A stretch of DNA of 64,000 nucleotides from Agarilytica sp045430305 (lineage in GTDB: Bacteria; Pseudomonadota; Gammaproteobacteria; Pseudomonadales; Cellvibrionaceae), in NCBI GenBank assembly GCA_045430305.1, contig JAILXW010000001.1, forward strand, positions 1,178,001 to 1,242,000. Reading direction: 5' to 3'. Every line of letters starts with the position of its first letter. Position 1 is the first letter of the stretch. A program made the translations under genes and the position numbers. The notes below the pieces were generated by a model that was not told the origin of the DNA, searched no databases, and saw nothing but the letters and a program-made list of their open reading frames with translations. Below are positions 53,993-63,888 of the stretch, piece by piece.

Positions 53993-54808
53993 ATGAAATC
54001 TGAAGGCGCGCCGTCAAAAGCTGTACAGTTCCCTATACTCGGTGCTTCCTCACCGGGCGATGCCTACAGCTCGATTGTTTCTAGACTCGAGAAAAGCCCT
54101 TGCCGCCCGTTGCGTTTGATCGTGAATTTTCAGCCATTTAGCGATCTCAGCCAAGACAGTATTCAACTGATTGATTTTATGAAACAAGAGATCAAGGCTT
54201 GGGCATCTGTGCTTGGTCAACGCACAATCGATTCGATGTGGGTGTTTCACCCTTTTCAGCACATCGCCACTTTTGAGCTAACGCGCTTGCTGCACATTAT
54301 CGCGAGCCAATTTCACATCCCAGAAGATCAAGAAAAAAAATTCGCCGTTATCACCCATACAGAAGACATCAATACCAGCCACCTAGCACTATCGAAAGGG
54401 TTGGGGTTTTCCCACTTTCAAATTGTTGTAAACCAAGAATGTAGCGACAGCTTGAAACAACTGCACGAAAAAATAGGGCTATTACGGCAGTACAACGTCG
54501 ACTCGATAGGCATTCAACTGCAAAACACCGATTGCTTGAATGAAGCGCGTGACGCCATCAAAAAGCTTCAGCACCACTGCGAGCCTGATTATTTCTGCCT
54601 GAGCAATCATCAAAACGGGTTTGAGCTTATTTTAGATAACGGCACCGATTTTGGTGGCGAACTGCAAAAAGATGATATCGACGTTCTCGCGCTTGGGCCC
54701 GAAGCTAAAAGCAGTGTGGGGGATATACACCTACAAAACTTCTGCTCTAGCAAAAAGTATCAAAACAGCTTAGAAGCCCAAAAACTCCCCATTTACCCCC
54801 ACCTTTAA
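53993..54808 (+). CDS. HemN-like protein lacking the radical-SAM cluster motif
   Basis: 271 residues, aligning by eye with oxygen-independent coproporphyrinogen oxidase (HemN, about 457). RPLRLIVNFQPF occupies the place of HemN RPLSLYVHIPFC, but the CxxxCxxC cluster cysteines are absent and the following stretch is shortened. Later blocks still resemble it: LGFSHFQIVVNQECSDSLKQ with LLRQYNVDSIGIQLQ versus the HemN barrel, and DVLALGPEAKSSVGDIHLQN versus its DLLGxGxSAISSIG. The C-terminal HemW/HemN domain is gone. No radical chemistry is expected; a regulatory, scaffold or haem-binding role is conjecture. It sits between an FNR box and fnr, where Pseudomonas relatives carry hemN. Confidence 0.7.
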   Translation: MKSEGAPSKAVQFPILGASSPGDAYSSIVSRLEKSPCRPLRLIVNFQPFSDLSQDSIQLIDFMKQEIKAWASVLGQRTIDSMWVFHPFQHIATFELTRLLHIIASQFHIPEDQEKKFAVITHTEDINTSHLALSKGLGFSHFQIVVNQECSDSLKQLHEKIGLLRQYNVDSIGIQLQNTDCLNEARDAIKKLQHHCEPDYFCLSNHQNGFELILDNGTDFGGELQKDDIDVLALGPEAKSSVGDIHLQNFCSSKKYQNSLEAQKLPIYPHL

Positions 54809-54928
54809 ACGACATCTCTCACAAGCCAAGCACAGCCTACGACTTACTAATGCAAAAGTGAGATAATTGGCGCTGATCACTCGCGTAAAAACCAGTATAA
54901 TTCTCTCTCGCTGAGCGCTGGTAAGACT

Positions 54929-55663
54929 ATGAATATTCCAACGGTAGAAAAACGCTGTCATCACAACCCCGAAGTTAATTGCGGCGACTGCCGTTTAGCG
55001 TCGATATGTTTGCCTATTAGCCTTCAAATTGAAGACATTGACCGGCTAGACGACATTATTCAGCGTGGTCGCCCCATACATAAGCTAGACCACGTGTATT
55101 ATGCTGGCGATGCGTTCAGTTCTGTCTATGCTCTGCGCTCTGGGGCAATTAAAACCGTTAAGGTCACCCAAGATGGCGAAGAACAAATCACTGGCTTCTA
55201 TCTACCCGGTGAAATCATCGGTATGGATGGATTGGCCACCAACCACCACAGCAACTCCGCTATCGCGCTCGAAACATCAGCAATATGTGAAATTCCATTT
55301 GCTCGTCTCGAAGAGTTAAGCGCAAAAATTCCCAGCCTTCAGCGTCGCTTCTTTCAGTTAATGAGTAAAGAAATCACTCAAGATCAGCAACTCATTACGC
55401 TTCTCAGTAAAAACAGTGCTGAAGAGCGTATCGCTTCTATATTGCTTAGCATTTCGTCACGTAATGGCAATCGAGGCCTGTCACCACAAGATTTCTTTCT
55501 GCCTATGTCACGTTCAGACATAGGTAACTACCTAGGGCTTACCATCGAGACCGTAAGCCGAGTATTCAGCCGCCTCAATAAAATGAGCATTATTGCGCTG
55601 GATAAAAAACACGTTCAAATTGAAGATATGGACGCTCTTAAAAATATCGCATCGGCACTATAG
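54929..55663 (+). CDS. fnr: FNR/Anr family oxygen-sensing regulator
   Basis: Crp/Fnr-type DNA-binding regulator of 244 residues. N-terminal cysteines 18, 21 and 27 (NCGDCRLASIC) plus the one in TSAICEIPF form the [4Fe-4S] oxygen sensor with the FNR spacing; an extra Cys at 10 is present. The cyclic-nucleotide-binding-type barrel follows, then LLSKNSAEERIASILLSIS and the helix-turn-helix SRSDIGNYLGLTIETVSRVF with the E-S-R core that reads TTGAT. It is expected to bind the box at 53944. The DUF4202 gene follows by 3 bp. Confidence 0.95.
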   Translation: MNIPTVEKRCHHNPEVNCGDCRLASICLPISLQIEDIDRLDDIIQRGRPIHKLDHVYYAGDAFSSVYALRSGAIKTVKVTQDGEEQITGFYLPGEIIGMDGLATNHHSNSAIALETSAICEIPFARLEELSAKIPSLQRRFFQLMSKEITQDQQLITLLSKNSAEERIASILLSISSRNGNRGLSPQDFFLPMSRSDIGNYLGLTIETVSRVFSRLNKMSIIALDKKHVQIEDMDALKNIASAL

Positions 55664-55666
55664 TTC

Positions 55667-56251
55667 GTGAACACTCAATTATTAGCAGCAGCGTTAGACG
55701 CCTTCGACAACGCAAACAGTGCAGACCCTAATCAAGAATTTTTGACAGATGTACCGCTGCCTAAAGAGCTTCTTTATGGGCAGCGTATGAGTGAAGTGCT
55801 CTCCAAGTTTGCCCCCGAAGCCTCGGAACATTTGCAGCTTTCCGCACGAGCACAGCACATAGAGCGCTGGAAATCACCACGCAGTGACTTCCCAGAAGGT
55901 CGAGCAGGCTACAAGAAATGGCGCTCGCAGCTTTCGCTTTTTCATGCCCAACGAGCTGGAGAGTTGATGACCGACGTAGGGTATTCGGAAGAGGACGTCG
56001 ATCGAGTTAAATTCCTCATTCAAAAACGCCACCTCAAGCGAGACCCCGAGACCCAATGTCTAGAAGATGTCGCCTGCTTAGTGTTCCTGGAATACTACTT
56101 CGAAGAGTTTACGGCTAAGCACAGTGAAGAAAAAATAATCGATATTGTGCAAAAGACTTGGGGCAAAATGTCGGATAAAGGCCAAAAAGCTGCCCTAAAA
56201 ATCCACTTTCCAGAAAAAATTTCAAATATTTTACAAAAATCTCTCGCTTGA
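55667..56251 (+). CDS. DUF4202 protein
   Basis: 194 residues starting at a GTG, 3 bp after the fnr stop, so in one operon with it. MSEVLSKFAPEASEHLQLSA, then RAQHIERWKSPRSDFPEGRA with GYKKWRSQLSLFHAQRAGELM, is the DUF4202 hallmark, with His residues suggesting an HD-like or metal site. The role is unknown; the coupling to an oxygen regulator hints at a link with anaerobic metabolism. Confidence 0.87.
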   Translation: MNTQLLAAALDAFDNANSADPNQEFLTDVPLPKELLYGQRMSEVLSKFAPEASEHLQLSARAQHIERWKSPRSDFPEGRAGYKKWRSQLSLFHAQRAGELMTDVGYSEEDVDRVKFLIQKRHLKRDPETQCLEDVACLVFLEYYFEEFTAKHSEEKIIDIVQKTWGKMSDKGQKAALKIHFPEKISNILQKSLA

Positions 56252-56627
56252 TTTTCCTGTAAAGCCATTCGACATCCAAATGTTGTTTTAGGCGTCAAGC
56301 ATACACTCTCGTGCAATTACCCTTCTTATTTTTATCGCTTATATCGACTCGGCTTTCTTAGAACCTTAAGTCGAAGTCTTTGATTTATGGGCAATATTCC
56401 CGCCTTGTTCTATCCCCCCACCCCACAATATCGTTTTAATCGCTTTAGCGGTGTCAAAGGGTTGAATTTAGCGAAATAAAACACCTATTTGGGTGACATG
56501 TTAAAAACTTCTTCAGATTATCGCTTTAATCGAGTTTTGTTATGTCTAAACACAAGCAATATGCACCTTTTGATACCCAAAGCCTTCTAAGGCATTGACT
56601 TTAAAGGAAGTTTTCCGAAAGCCCAAG
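56252..56627. other. intergenic, no gene seen
   Basis: AT-rich spacer with two similar stretches (ATCGTTTTAATCGCTTTAGC near 56429 and ATCGCTTTAATCGAG near 56520) but no ORF or clear terminator. Confidence 0.4.
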
Positions 56628-56656
56628 TTGACAAGTCTGCAAACCTTTATTTTAAT
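56628..56656 (+). promoter_or_regulatory. near-consensus sigma-70 promoter
   Basis: TTGACA, a 17-bp spacer, and TTTAAT (5 of 6 match). The predicted start lies near 56663, giving a ~57-nt leader to the ATG at 56720. Confidence 0.8.
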
Positions 56657-56719
56657 TAGTGTGAACCGTCGCACAAAACCTATGTGAACAACGACAACAT
56701 TGAGCAAGAGACAAGCACT

Positions 56720-57247
56720 ATGAAAAAGTTATTGAGTACTGCGTTAATAGGATTAACACTAATCTGCCAACAAGCTTTTAGTTGCGATGAAAACTGCATG
56801 AAAGAAAAAGCTCAGGCCACTCACGGTGTTACCTTCCCAGGTTACTTGAGCTACAAGTACTGCGACGGCATTGCAATGGACTTTATGACCTCGACCATCC
56901 GCAGCCTCGATAGTTACCGTACTAAGCACTTCAACACCAAATACAAAGGCCCATTGAAGAACACACGCAACTACCTAGTTCAACGCAAAGAGTGGTTGCT
57001 AGAGTGCGACGACTACCTTGCTAAAACGAAGGGCTCGCGTATCTTCAACGACGACAAAACAACCGAAGCAATCTTGGCAAACATCGACCGCGTTGGTAGT
57101 GAGTTTAGCGCGCTGATCCAAGGAGCCTCATATGCCACTGAAGACGAAGCAAAAGAAGTGATGGATGAGAAAATCGATACCCTTTTCCAAATGGTTGAAG
57201 ATCACAAAACCATCATGCACCTTAAAGGTCGCTACGTAGTTCGCTAA
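56720..57247 (+). CDS. small periplasmic protein of unknown function
   Basis: 175 residues from ATG 56720; a GTG start at 56684 is possible but would bury the signal peptide. The signal is MKKLLSTALIGLTLICQQAFS. The mature protein has several cysteines (CDENC, YCDG, LECDD) and is largely helical, with a charged repeat-like end. No family recognised. It has its own strong promoter and a terminator, so it is probably abundantly expressed alone. Confidence 0.7.
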   Translation: MKKLLSTALIGLTLICQQAFSCDENCMKEKAQATHGVTFPGYLSYKYCDGIAMDFMTSTIRSLDSYRTKHFNTKYKGPLKNTRNYLVQRKEWLLECDDYLAKTKGSRIFNDDKTTEAILANIDRVGSEFSALIQGASYATEDEAKEVMDEKIDTLFQMVEDHKTIMHLKGRYVVR

Positions 57248-57300
57248 GGCGAGTACAAAACCAGTTTCCATTTTCCTCGTCCCCGCCTGGAAAAAACATA

Positions 57301-57324
57301 GCCCGCACTTGTGCGGGTTTTTTT
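57301..57324. terminator. rho-independent terminator
   Basis: CCCGCAC / GTGCGGG hairpin followed by a T-run, between the small periplasmic protein and the end of convergent guaA. Confidence 0.88.
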
Positions 57325-57342
57325 GTTTCTGGGGCTAGGTTT

Positions 57343-58920
57343 CTATTCCCACTCAATGGTAGCCGGCGGTTTGCTCGAAACGTCGTAAGCGACGCGAGAC
57401 ACGCCGGAGATTTCATTAATAATACGGTTGGAAACTTTTTCGAGAAGTTCGTACGGCAGGTGCGCCCAGCGCGCGGTCATGAAGTCGATGGTTTCTACCG
57501 CACGTAAAGAAACAACCCATTCATAGCGGCGAGCATCACCTACAACACCAACAGATTTAACAGGAAGGAATACAGCAAAGGCTTGGCTGGTTTTGTGGTA
57601 CCAATCTGCGTTGTGGAGTTCTTCAATAAAAATTGCATCGGCCTCACGAAGAATATCGGCGTATTCTTTTTTCACTTCACCAAGTATACGAACACCTAGC
57701 CCTGGACCGGGGAATGGATGACGGTAGACCATGTCGTAAGGCAGACCGAGTTCTAAACCAATTTTTCGCACTTCGTCTTTAAACAGTTCGCGCAGCGGTT
57801 CTACAAGTTCCATTTTCATGTCTTCAGGTAAGCCACCAACGTTGTGGTGCGATTTAATTACATGGGCCTTTCCTGTTTTTGCCGCAGCAGATTCAATTAC
57901 GTCGGGGTATATTGTGCCTTGGGCAAGCCAGTTCACATCTTTTAATTTTCCCGCTTCTTCATCAAAGATCTCAATAAAGGTATTGCCAATTATTTTACGC
58001 TTTTTTTCTGGATCAGCTTCACCAACTAACTTCCCTAAAAATAAATCTTCCGCATCGGCACGAACAACTTTCACGCCCATATTTTTGGCGAACATATCCA
58101 TCACTTGATCGCCTTCGTTTTTACGGAGTAATCCGTTGTCCACAAAAACACAGGTAAGTTTATCACCTATGGCTTTGTGTAGCAGCGCCGCCACGACGGA
58201 GGAGTCAACGCCACCTGACAAGCCTAATAAAACTTTATCATTCCCTACTTGGGCTTTTACACGCGCTATCGCATCCGCAACAATATTTGCGGGTGTCCAT
58301 AACGCGTCACATTCACATAGCTGATGAACAAAATGTTCGAATATTCTTGTGCCTTGTAATGTGTGTGTGACTTCTGGATGAAACTGCACACCGTAAAAAT
58401 TCTTTTCTTTATTAGCCATACCTGCAATGGGGCATGACTCAGTAGAAGCAATCACTTCAAAATTTGAAGGTAACTCGGTGACTTTATCGCCGTGGCTCAT
58501 CCACACATCTAGTAACGCCGCGCCGTCGTGATCGACATGATCTTTAATGTCGTGAAAAAGCTTATTTTCTCCTTCCACTTTGATTTGCGCGTAACCGAAT
58601 TCCTGAACACTCGACCCTTGCACTTTGCCACCAAATTGCAAAGCCATGGTTTGCATGCCATAACAAATACCAAGTACTGGAACCCCCTGTTCAAATACGG
58701 CTTGTGGTGCGCGCGGCGAATTTTCCGCGGTGGTGGATTCCGGCCCACCCGCCAAAATAATACCTGCGGGTGCATATTCGCGAATTTCTTCATCGCTCAT
58801 ATCAAAGGCGCGAATTTCTGAAAACACACCGATCTCACGTATACGCCTAGCAATTAATTGCGTGTACTGCGAACCGAAGTCGAGAATAAGAATGCGTTGG
58901 GAATGGATATTTTGGGTCAT
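57343..58920 (-). CDS. guaA: GMP synthase (glutamine-hydrolysing)
   Basis: Amidates XMP to GMP with glutamine and ATP. 525 residues with the class I glutaminase first (LILDFGSQYTQLIARRIREI, LGICYGMQTM with its Cys, VQFHPEVTHT), then the ATP-pyrophosphatase (LGLSGGVDSSVVAALLHKA) and the dimerisation domain with RHPFPGPGLGVRILGE. It ends KPPATIEWE as usual. It follows guaB by 227 bp on the same strand, the common guaB-guaA order. Confidence 0.97.
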   Translation of the reverse strand: MTQNIHSQRILILDFGSQYTQLIARRIREIGVFSEIRAFDMSDEEIREYAPAGIILAGGPESTTAENSPRAPQAVFEQGVPVLGICYGMQTMALQFGGKVQGSSVQEFGYAQIKVEGENKLFHDIKDHVDHDGAALLDVWMSHGDKVTELPSNFEVIASTESCPIAGMANKEKNFYGVQFHPEVTHTLQGTRIFEHFVHQLCECDALWTPANIVADAIARVKAQVGNDKVLLGLSGGVDSSVVAALLHKAIGDKLTCVFVDNGLLRKNEGDQVMDMFAKNMGVKVVRADAEDLFLGKLVGEADPEKKRKIIGNTFIEIFDEEAGKLKDVNWLAQGTIYPDVIESAAAKTGKAHVIKSHHNVGGLPEDMKMELVEPLRELFKDEVRKIGLELGLPYDMVYRHPFPGPGLGVRILGEVKKEYADILREADAIFIEELHNADWYHKTSQAFAVFLPVKSVGVVGDARRYEWVVSLRAVETIDFMTARWAHLPYELLEKVSNRIINEISGVSRVAYDVSSKPPATIEWE

Positions 58921-59147
58921 AGGATTAATAGCTTTTTGAGTTCTAAAACAAAAGAACTTGGGATTAAGTTTAAGCTTGGTAATTTGTGGTTGGGGCAGGC
59001 CTTTTTAGGCCGTCTCCCGCTTTACCACACGGGTTTGGTATTTGCCGGTGGTGCAGGAACAATTATCGGCGGATACGGCGGTCGAGCCCCCGTGGACGGA
59101 TTGACGGCGCGCCTAAAAAGACCCGCCCTCACCGCGAGTTTATATAC

Positions 59148-60623
59148 TTATCTACCAGAAACCGGGTAATTCGGAGCTTCTTTGGTAATGCTTACATCAT
59201 GCACGTGGCTTTCACCCATTCCAGCAGAGGTGACACGCACAAACTGGGGCTTAGTACGCATGATTTCCAAATCGACTGACCCGGTATACCCCATCGCTGC
59301 ACGTAACCCACCCATTAGCTGATGCACCACTGCACTCATTGGGCCTTTGTACGGCACACGGCCTTCAATACCCTCTGGCACGAGCTTTTCAGCACCTTGC
59401 GATGAATCTTGGAAGTAGCGATCAGAAGAGCCTTGCGTTTTCGACATGGCACCAAGTGAACCCATCCCGCGATACGATTTATACGTACGACCTTGATACA
59501 GCTCTACTTCACCCGGCGCTTCTTCGGTACCGGCGAACATAGAACCCATCATCACGGCGCTGGCTCCTGCGACAACGGCCTTTGCCAAGTCGCCCGAGAA
59601 CCGAATACCACCATCAGCAATCACGGGAACGCCATGAGGCGCCGTCGCTTTGACGACATTGCTAATAGCAGAGATTTGCGGCACACCTACACCAGTCACG
59701 ATACGTGTGGTACAGATAGAACCTGGGCCAATGCCTACTTTCACGCCATCAGCACCTGCATCGATTAGCGCTTCTGCGGCTTCTGCCGTAGCAATATTCC
59801 CACCGATCACTTCGACATTCGGGTAGGCTGTCTTAATTGCGCGAACGCGGTCTATGACGTTTTTGGAATGACCGTGAGCAGTATCAACGACCAGTACATC
59901 TACCCCGGCTTCAACCAACGCCGCTACCCGATCATCAGTGTCGGGGCTGGTGCCAACAGAAGCGCCAACTCGCAGACGACCATCATCATCTTTACAAGCG
60001 TTGGGGAAAGTTTCTGATTTGTTGATGTCTTTTACTGTGATTAGGCCACACAGTTCAAAGTTTTTGTTCACTACCAACAGGCGTTCAATACGGTGTTTGT
60101 GCAATAAACCTCGCACTTCATCGGCAGTTGCGCCTTCTTGCACCGTTACCAAATTCTCTTTTGGCGTCATGATGCTGTCGACGGTAGCAGCAAGATTGGT
60201 TTCAAAGCGCACATCTCGGCCAGTTACGATACCGACAAGGTCACCGCCAGACATCACAGGAACACCAGAAATATTATGTTTGCGCGTTAACCCAATCAAT
60301 TGCTCAATAGTTGAGCTAGCATCGATAGTGATAGGGTCTTTTACGACTCCCGCTTCAAACTTTTTCACCTTGAGTACTTCTCGCGCCTGGTCTTCAATCG
60401 ACATGCTTTTGTGAACGATGCCAATACCGCCCTCTTGCGCTAGCGCGATCGCTAGGCGAGCTTCGGTGACAGTATCCATTGCGGCAGATAGGAGAGGAAT
60501 ATTGAGAGAAATTCCGCGAGTTAATTGAGTTTTTAAGCTCACATCTTTCGCGGTTACTTCCGAGTAGCCAGGAATAAGCAAAACGTCGTCAAAGGTAAGC
60601 GCTTCCTCAGAAATTCTTAACAT
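59148..60623 (-). CDS. guaB: inosine-5'-monophosphate dehydrogenase
   Basis: Oxidises IMP to XMP, the rate-limiting step to GMP. I start at ATG 60623 (MLRISEEALTFDDVLLIPGY), with GGAGGGG 8-9 nt upstream; the longer frame to 60671 is not supported. This gives 491 residues. Two CBS domains (~90-205) interrupt the barrel. GIGPGSICTTRIVTGVGVPQ holds the catalytic Cys, and YRGMGSLGAM the flap region. Followed downstream by guaA. Confidence 0.97.
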   Translation of the reverse strand: MLRISEEALTFDDVLLIPGYSEVTAKDVSLKTQLTRGISLNIPLLSAAMDTVTEARLAIALAQEGGIGIVHKSMSIEDQAREVLKVKKFEAGVVKDPITIDASSTIEQLIGLTRKHNISGVPVMSGGDLVGIVTGRDVRFETNLAATVDSIMTPKENLVTVQEGATADEVRGLLHKHRIERLLVVNKNFELCGLITVKDINKSETFPNACKDDDGRLRVGASVGTSPDTDDRVAALVEAGVDVLVVDTAHGHSKNVIDRVRAIKTAYPNVEVIGGNIATAEAAEALIDAGADGVKVGIGPGSICTTRIVTGVGVPQISAISNVVKATAPHGVPVIADGGIRFSGDLAKAVVAGASAVMMGSMFAGTEEAPGEVELYQGRTYKSYRGMGSLGAMSKTQGSSDRYFQDSSQGAEKLVPEGIEGRVPYKGPMSAVVHQLMGGLRAAMGYTGSVDLEIMRTKPQFVRVTSAGMGESHVHDVSITKEAPNYPVSGR

Positions 60624-60793
60624 GTGTGCATCCCCCTCCGGGACAGTCATTACGTGAGAAAAGCGCGACATTATAACCGTGTGCCGGTGGCCGGTAAACT
60701 CGCTTCAGGCCCTTTATTCTAAGTAGTTTCGCACAGTTACAGGCTTGTTATTGAAATGCTACACTTCTGCATCACCTACACAATGGCAAATAC

Positions 60794-62155
60794 ATGAGTC
60801 TGACTAGCCCATCCCGCTCTGATGATCTTCGCACCACACTCACGGTTTCTCAGCTAAATCGCAAGGTGAAAGACCTACTAGAAATTCATTTGCCGCTCTT
60901 ATGGATCGAGGGTGAGATTTCAAATATGAGCCGCCCAGCTTCTGGTCACTGGTATTTCACACTCAAAGATACGAAAGCCCAAGTAAGCTGCGTAATGTTT
61001 AAAGGCCGTAATCTTCGAGTAAAAAGCGCGCCTCAAGTGGGCGATCACGTTAAGCTCCGCGTAAGCGTTAGCTTGTATGAGGGGCGCGGCGATTACCAAT
61101 TGATTGTTGAACACCTTGAGCAAGCAGGCTTTGGTTTATTACAAAAGCGTTTTGAAGAATTAAAAGAGAAGCTTAAAGCTGAAGGTTTATTCGATAGCGC
61201 CACCAAACAAGCCATTCCGAAACATATTCAACATTTGGCAGTTGTAACATCGCCGAGCGGCGCCGCAGTGAGAGATGTTATTTCTGTATTAAAGCGACGC
61301 TTTCCTAGCTTGCCCATCACCATTGTGCCAAGCGCCGTGCAAGGTGACGAAGCGCCCGCTCAACTCATTAATGCTGTACTTGTAGCGGATCAATCACCAG
61401 ACTACGATGCTATTTTGTTGTGTCGCGGCGGCGGCTCAATAGAAGACCTATGGAGCTTTAACAGCGAAGCCTTAGCGCGCACAATAACCGAATGTAGCAC
61501 ACCCGTAATCAGCGCTGTGGGCCACGAGGTGGATTTTACCATTGCTGATTTTGTTGCCGACTTGCGAGCGCCTACGCCATCGGCCGCAGCAGAACTACTT
61601 AGCCCTGACACCAATGAAGTGTTGTTGCATTTTTCACGAGTAGAATCACAACTCGCAACATTACTTCGCGGCTTTATCGAAAGGCGACTAGATACCTTAA
61701 TCCACTTAAGAAAGCGCTTAAAACACCCTCGAGACTTAATTCAACAGAGGCATCAACGTTTGGACTTAATAGAAGCCAAACTAATTAACTATTCCACGCA
61801 AAGCCTTACATACAAAAAACAACATATAGCATTGCTGCATCAACGCTTACAACACCATTCCCCCTCACACGCTGTAACTAAGTTAAAGCAGGATCTAGAG
61901 AGGCTCAATAAATCTTTACAACGCGGCATGCAGCTAGCATTTAAACACTCATCTCAAAGATACCAGCAACTCGTTTCACAACTAGATTTGGTCAGCCCAC
62001 TGGCAACCATTGAACGCGGCTACAGCGTAACCCGCGATAAAGAAAATAAAATAGTACGATCGATTCAGCAAGTAAACACAGGGGATTCAATCAAGATGCA
62101 AGTAAGTGATGGTGAAATTCTAGCAAATGTAACTTCGACTCAAGAAAAGCTTTAG
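60794..62155 (+). CDS. xseA: exodeoxyribonuclease VII large subunit
   Basis: Catalytic subunit of the single-strand exonuclease ExoVII, 453 residues. The N-terminal OB fold is LPLLWIEGEISNMSRPASGH with WYFTLKD. The catalytic part contains VVTSPSGAAVRDVISVLKRRFP, CRGGGSIEDLWSFNSEALAR and SAVGHEVDFTIADFVADLRA-type blocks, followed by a coiled-coil region. It is divergent from guaB with 170 bp between. The small subunit gene xseB is not here. Confidence 0.97.
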   Translation: MSLTSPSRSDDLRTTLTVSQLNRKVKDLLEIHLPLLWIEGEISNMSRPASGHWYFTLKDTKAQVSCVMFKGRNLRVKSAPQVGDHVKLRVSVSLYEGRGDYQLIVEHLEQAGFGLLQKRFEELKEKLKAEGLFDSATKQAIPKHIQHLAVVTSPSGAAVRDVISVLKRRFPSLPITIVPSAVQGDEAPAQLINAVLVADQSPDYDAILLCRGGGSIEDLWSFNSEALARTITECSTPVISAVGHEVDFTIADFVADLRAPTPSAAAELLSPDTNEVLLHFSRVESQLATLLRGFIERRLDTLIHLRKRLKHPRDLIQQRHQRLDLIEAKLINYSTQSLTYKKQHIALLHQRLQHHSPSHAVTKLKQDLERLNKSLQRGMQLAFKHSSQRYQQLVSQLDLVSPLATIERGYSVTRDKENKIVRSIQQVNTGDSIKMQVSDGEILANVTSTQEKL

Positions 62156-62166
62156 AGGAAAAAGTA

Positions 62167-63888
62167 ATGGAATTACATCTTGAATCTGTTCATGTTCCAT
62201 ATTTGTTGGAAACCGTTGCATTTTTACTGGCAGTGGTCGTTATCGTACCGCTATTTAAAAAAATAAAGGTCAGCCCTATTTTGGGCTATCTCGCAATTGG
62301 CGCTCTTATTGGCCCTCATGCCATAGGCGTTATTCATGACATCACCGAAGTACAACACTTCGCCGAACTAGGCGTTATCTTTTTACTTTTCACTATCGGG
62401 TTAGAATTATCTTTTGAACGTTTAAAGGCGTATTCAGGGCTTATATTCGGTCTGGGTGCTAGCCAGGTAATAACTTGTGCATGCGCTATTGGCTTGGCTG
62501 CATATTTTTGGGGAAATGATATTCAGGCCTCCATCATTATCGGCTTGTGCCTTTCTCTCTCGTCCACCGCTATGGTGGTCCAGCTTTTGAGTGAACGTGG
62601 AGAGCTATCTTCACAGCACGGCCGAAGTAGTTTTTCTGTGTTACTTTTTCAAGATCTTGCGGTTGTTCCAATTCTTATTTTGCTGGCCACTTTTGGCAAA
62701 GGGGAAGAAGGCGACGGCGTAATCGCAGCCATAAGCATCGCGTTCACAAAGGCAGTTATAGCGATTGGGCTTATTGTTCTAATCGGCCGTTTTGGTTTAC
62801 GAAAATTTTTCGAGATCGCCGCGCATACACGCAGTATTGATGTTTTTACTGCAATGACATTACTTACGATTCTCGCCATTTCTATGGCGACAGGTGTCGC
62901 GGGTTTATCAATGGCGTTAGGCGCTTTTCTCGCGGGCTTACTCCTAGCCGAAACAGAGTTTCGCCACCAAATCGAAGGGGAAATAGAACCCTTTAAAGGT
63001 CTCTTTCTGGGGCTGTTTTTTATGGGCGTCGGAATGAATCTGGATTTCGTCGTCGCTTTTGAACGTGGTATTTGGGTACTGGCATCAGTAGTAGGCCTAA
63101 TTGCAACGAAAGCGATTATCACATTTATATGTGCCCGCTTATTTCGCGTACGTACCGATCACGCCATTCGTTCAGCCTTACTTTTGTCTGAAGGCGGCGA
63201 ATTTGCGTTTGTTGTTATTGGTCAAGCCACCTTAACTTATAATATTGTCAGCGTTGACGTCGGTCAGTTCATGGTTGTGGTTGCGGGGCTTTCGATGATG
63301 CTCACACCCGTACTCGCATTTGTGGGCCAAAAAGCCAGCGAGCGCTTTGCTAACGACACCTCCCTCACTACCGATTGTATTAATGATCAAGAAATTCATG
63401 ATCATGTGGTTATTGCAGGGTTTGGCCGTGTAGGAAAGGCAGTTGCAACAATCCTCCAAAATGAACAGATTCCATATATTGGTATCGACAATAATACGGA
63501 AGAGATTAGCGAGCTTCGTAAAACCAACTCCTCCCTTTTTGTCGGCGATGCATCACGTGCTGAAGTGTTACGACAAACCGGTGTAGAGCGTGCAGCTGCT
63601 TTGCTTATCACAATGAACTCATCAAAAGCGGCAATACGTACATTACACGTCGCACGGCAACACTGGCCAGACCTAACCATTATCGTACGCGCACACGACA
63701 CTTCCCACTCGGAAGAATTGATGGCGATGGGAGCCTCCCAAGTTGTACCTGAAACACTCGAAGCCAGTCTGCAACTTTCAAATTGTGTATTGCGTTCAAC
63801 GGGGCTCAGCCGAGAAGAAGCAAATACGATCGTTGACAACATTCGAAATTTGGCTCCGGTCAGAAATTACGACTCGGTGAGTTCTTGA
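62167..63888 (+). CDS. CPA2-family cation:proton antiporter with TrkA-N domain (KefB/YbaL type)
   Basis: Inner-membrane antiporter of 573 residues with about 12 membrane helices (1-385). ILGYLAIGALIGPHAIGVI, the FLLFTIGLELSF segment and the LFQDLAVVPILIL block are family motifs. A cytosolic TrkA-N domain (~415-540) begins HVVIAGFGRVGKAVATIL and should bind a nucleotide to gate potassium or sodium efflux. It lacks the KefC-type glutathione site clearly visible elsewhere, so the exact ion is open. It follows xseA by 11 bp. Confidence 0.9.
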   Translation: MELHLESVHVPYLLETVAFLLAVVVIVPLFKKIKVSPILGYLAIGALIGPHAIGVIHDITEVQHFAELGVIFLLFTIGLELSFERLKAYSGLIFGLGASQVITCACAIGLAAYFWGNDIQASIIIGLCLSLSSTAMVVQLLSERGELSSQHGRSSFSVLLFQDLAVVPILILLATFGKGEEGDGVIAAISIAFTKAVIAIGLIVLIGRFGLRKFFEIAAHTRSIDVFTAMTLLTILAISMATGVAGLSMALGAFLAGLLLAETEFRHQIEGEIEPFKGLFLGLFFMGVGMNLDFVVAFERGIWVLASVVGLIATKAIITFICARLFRVRTDHAIRSALLLSEGGEFAFVVIGQATLTYNIVSVDVGQFMVVVAGLSMMLTPVLAFVGQKASERFANDTSLTTDCINDQEIHDHVVIAGFGRVGKAVATILQNEQIPYIGIDNNTEEISELRKTNSSLFVGDASRAEVLRQTGVERAAALLITMNSSKAAIRTLHVARQHWPDLTIIVRAHDTSHSEELMAMGASQVVPETLEASLQLSNCVLRSTGLSREEANTIVDNIRNLAPVRNYDSVSS

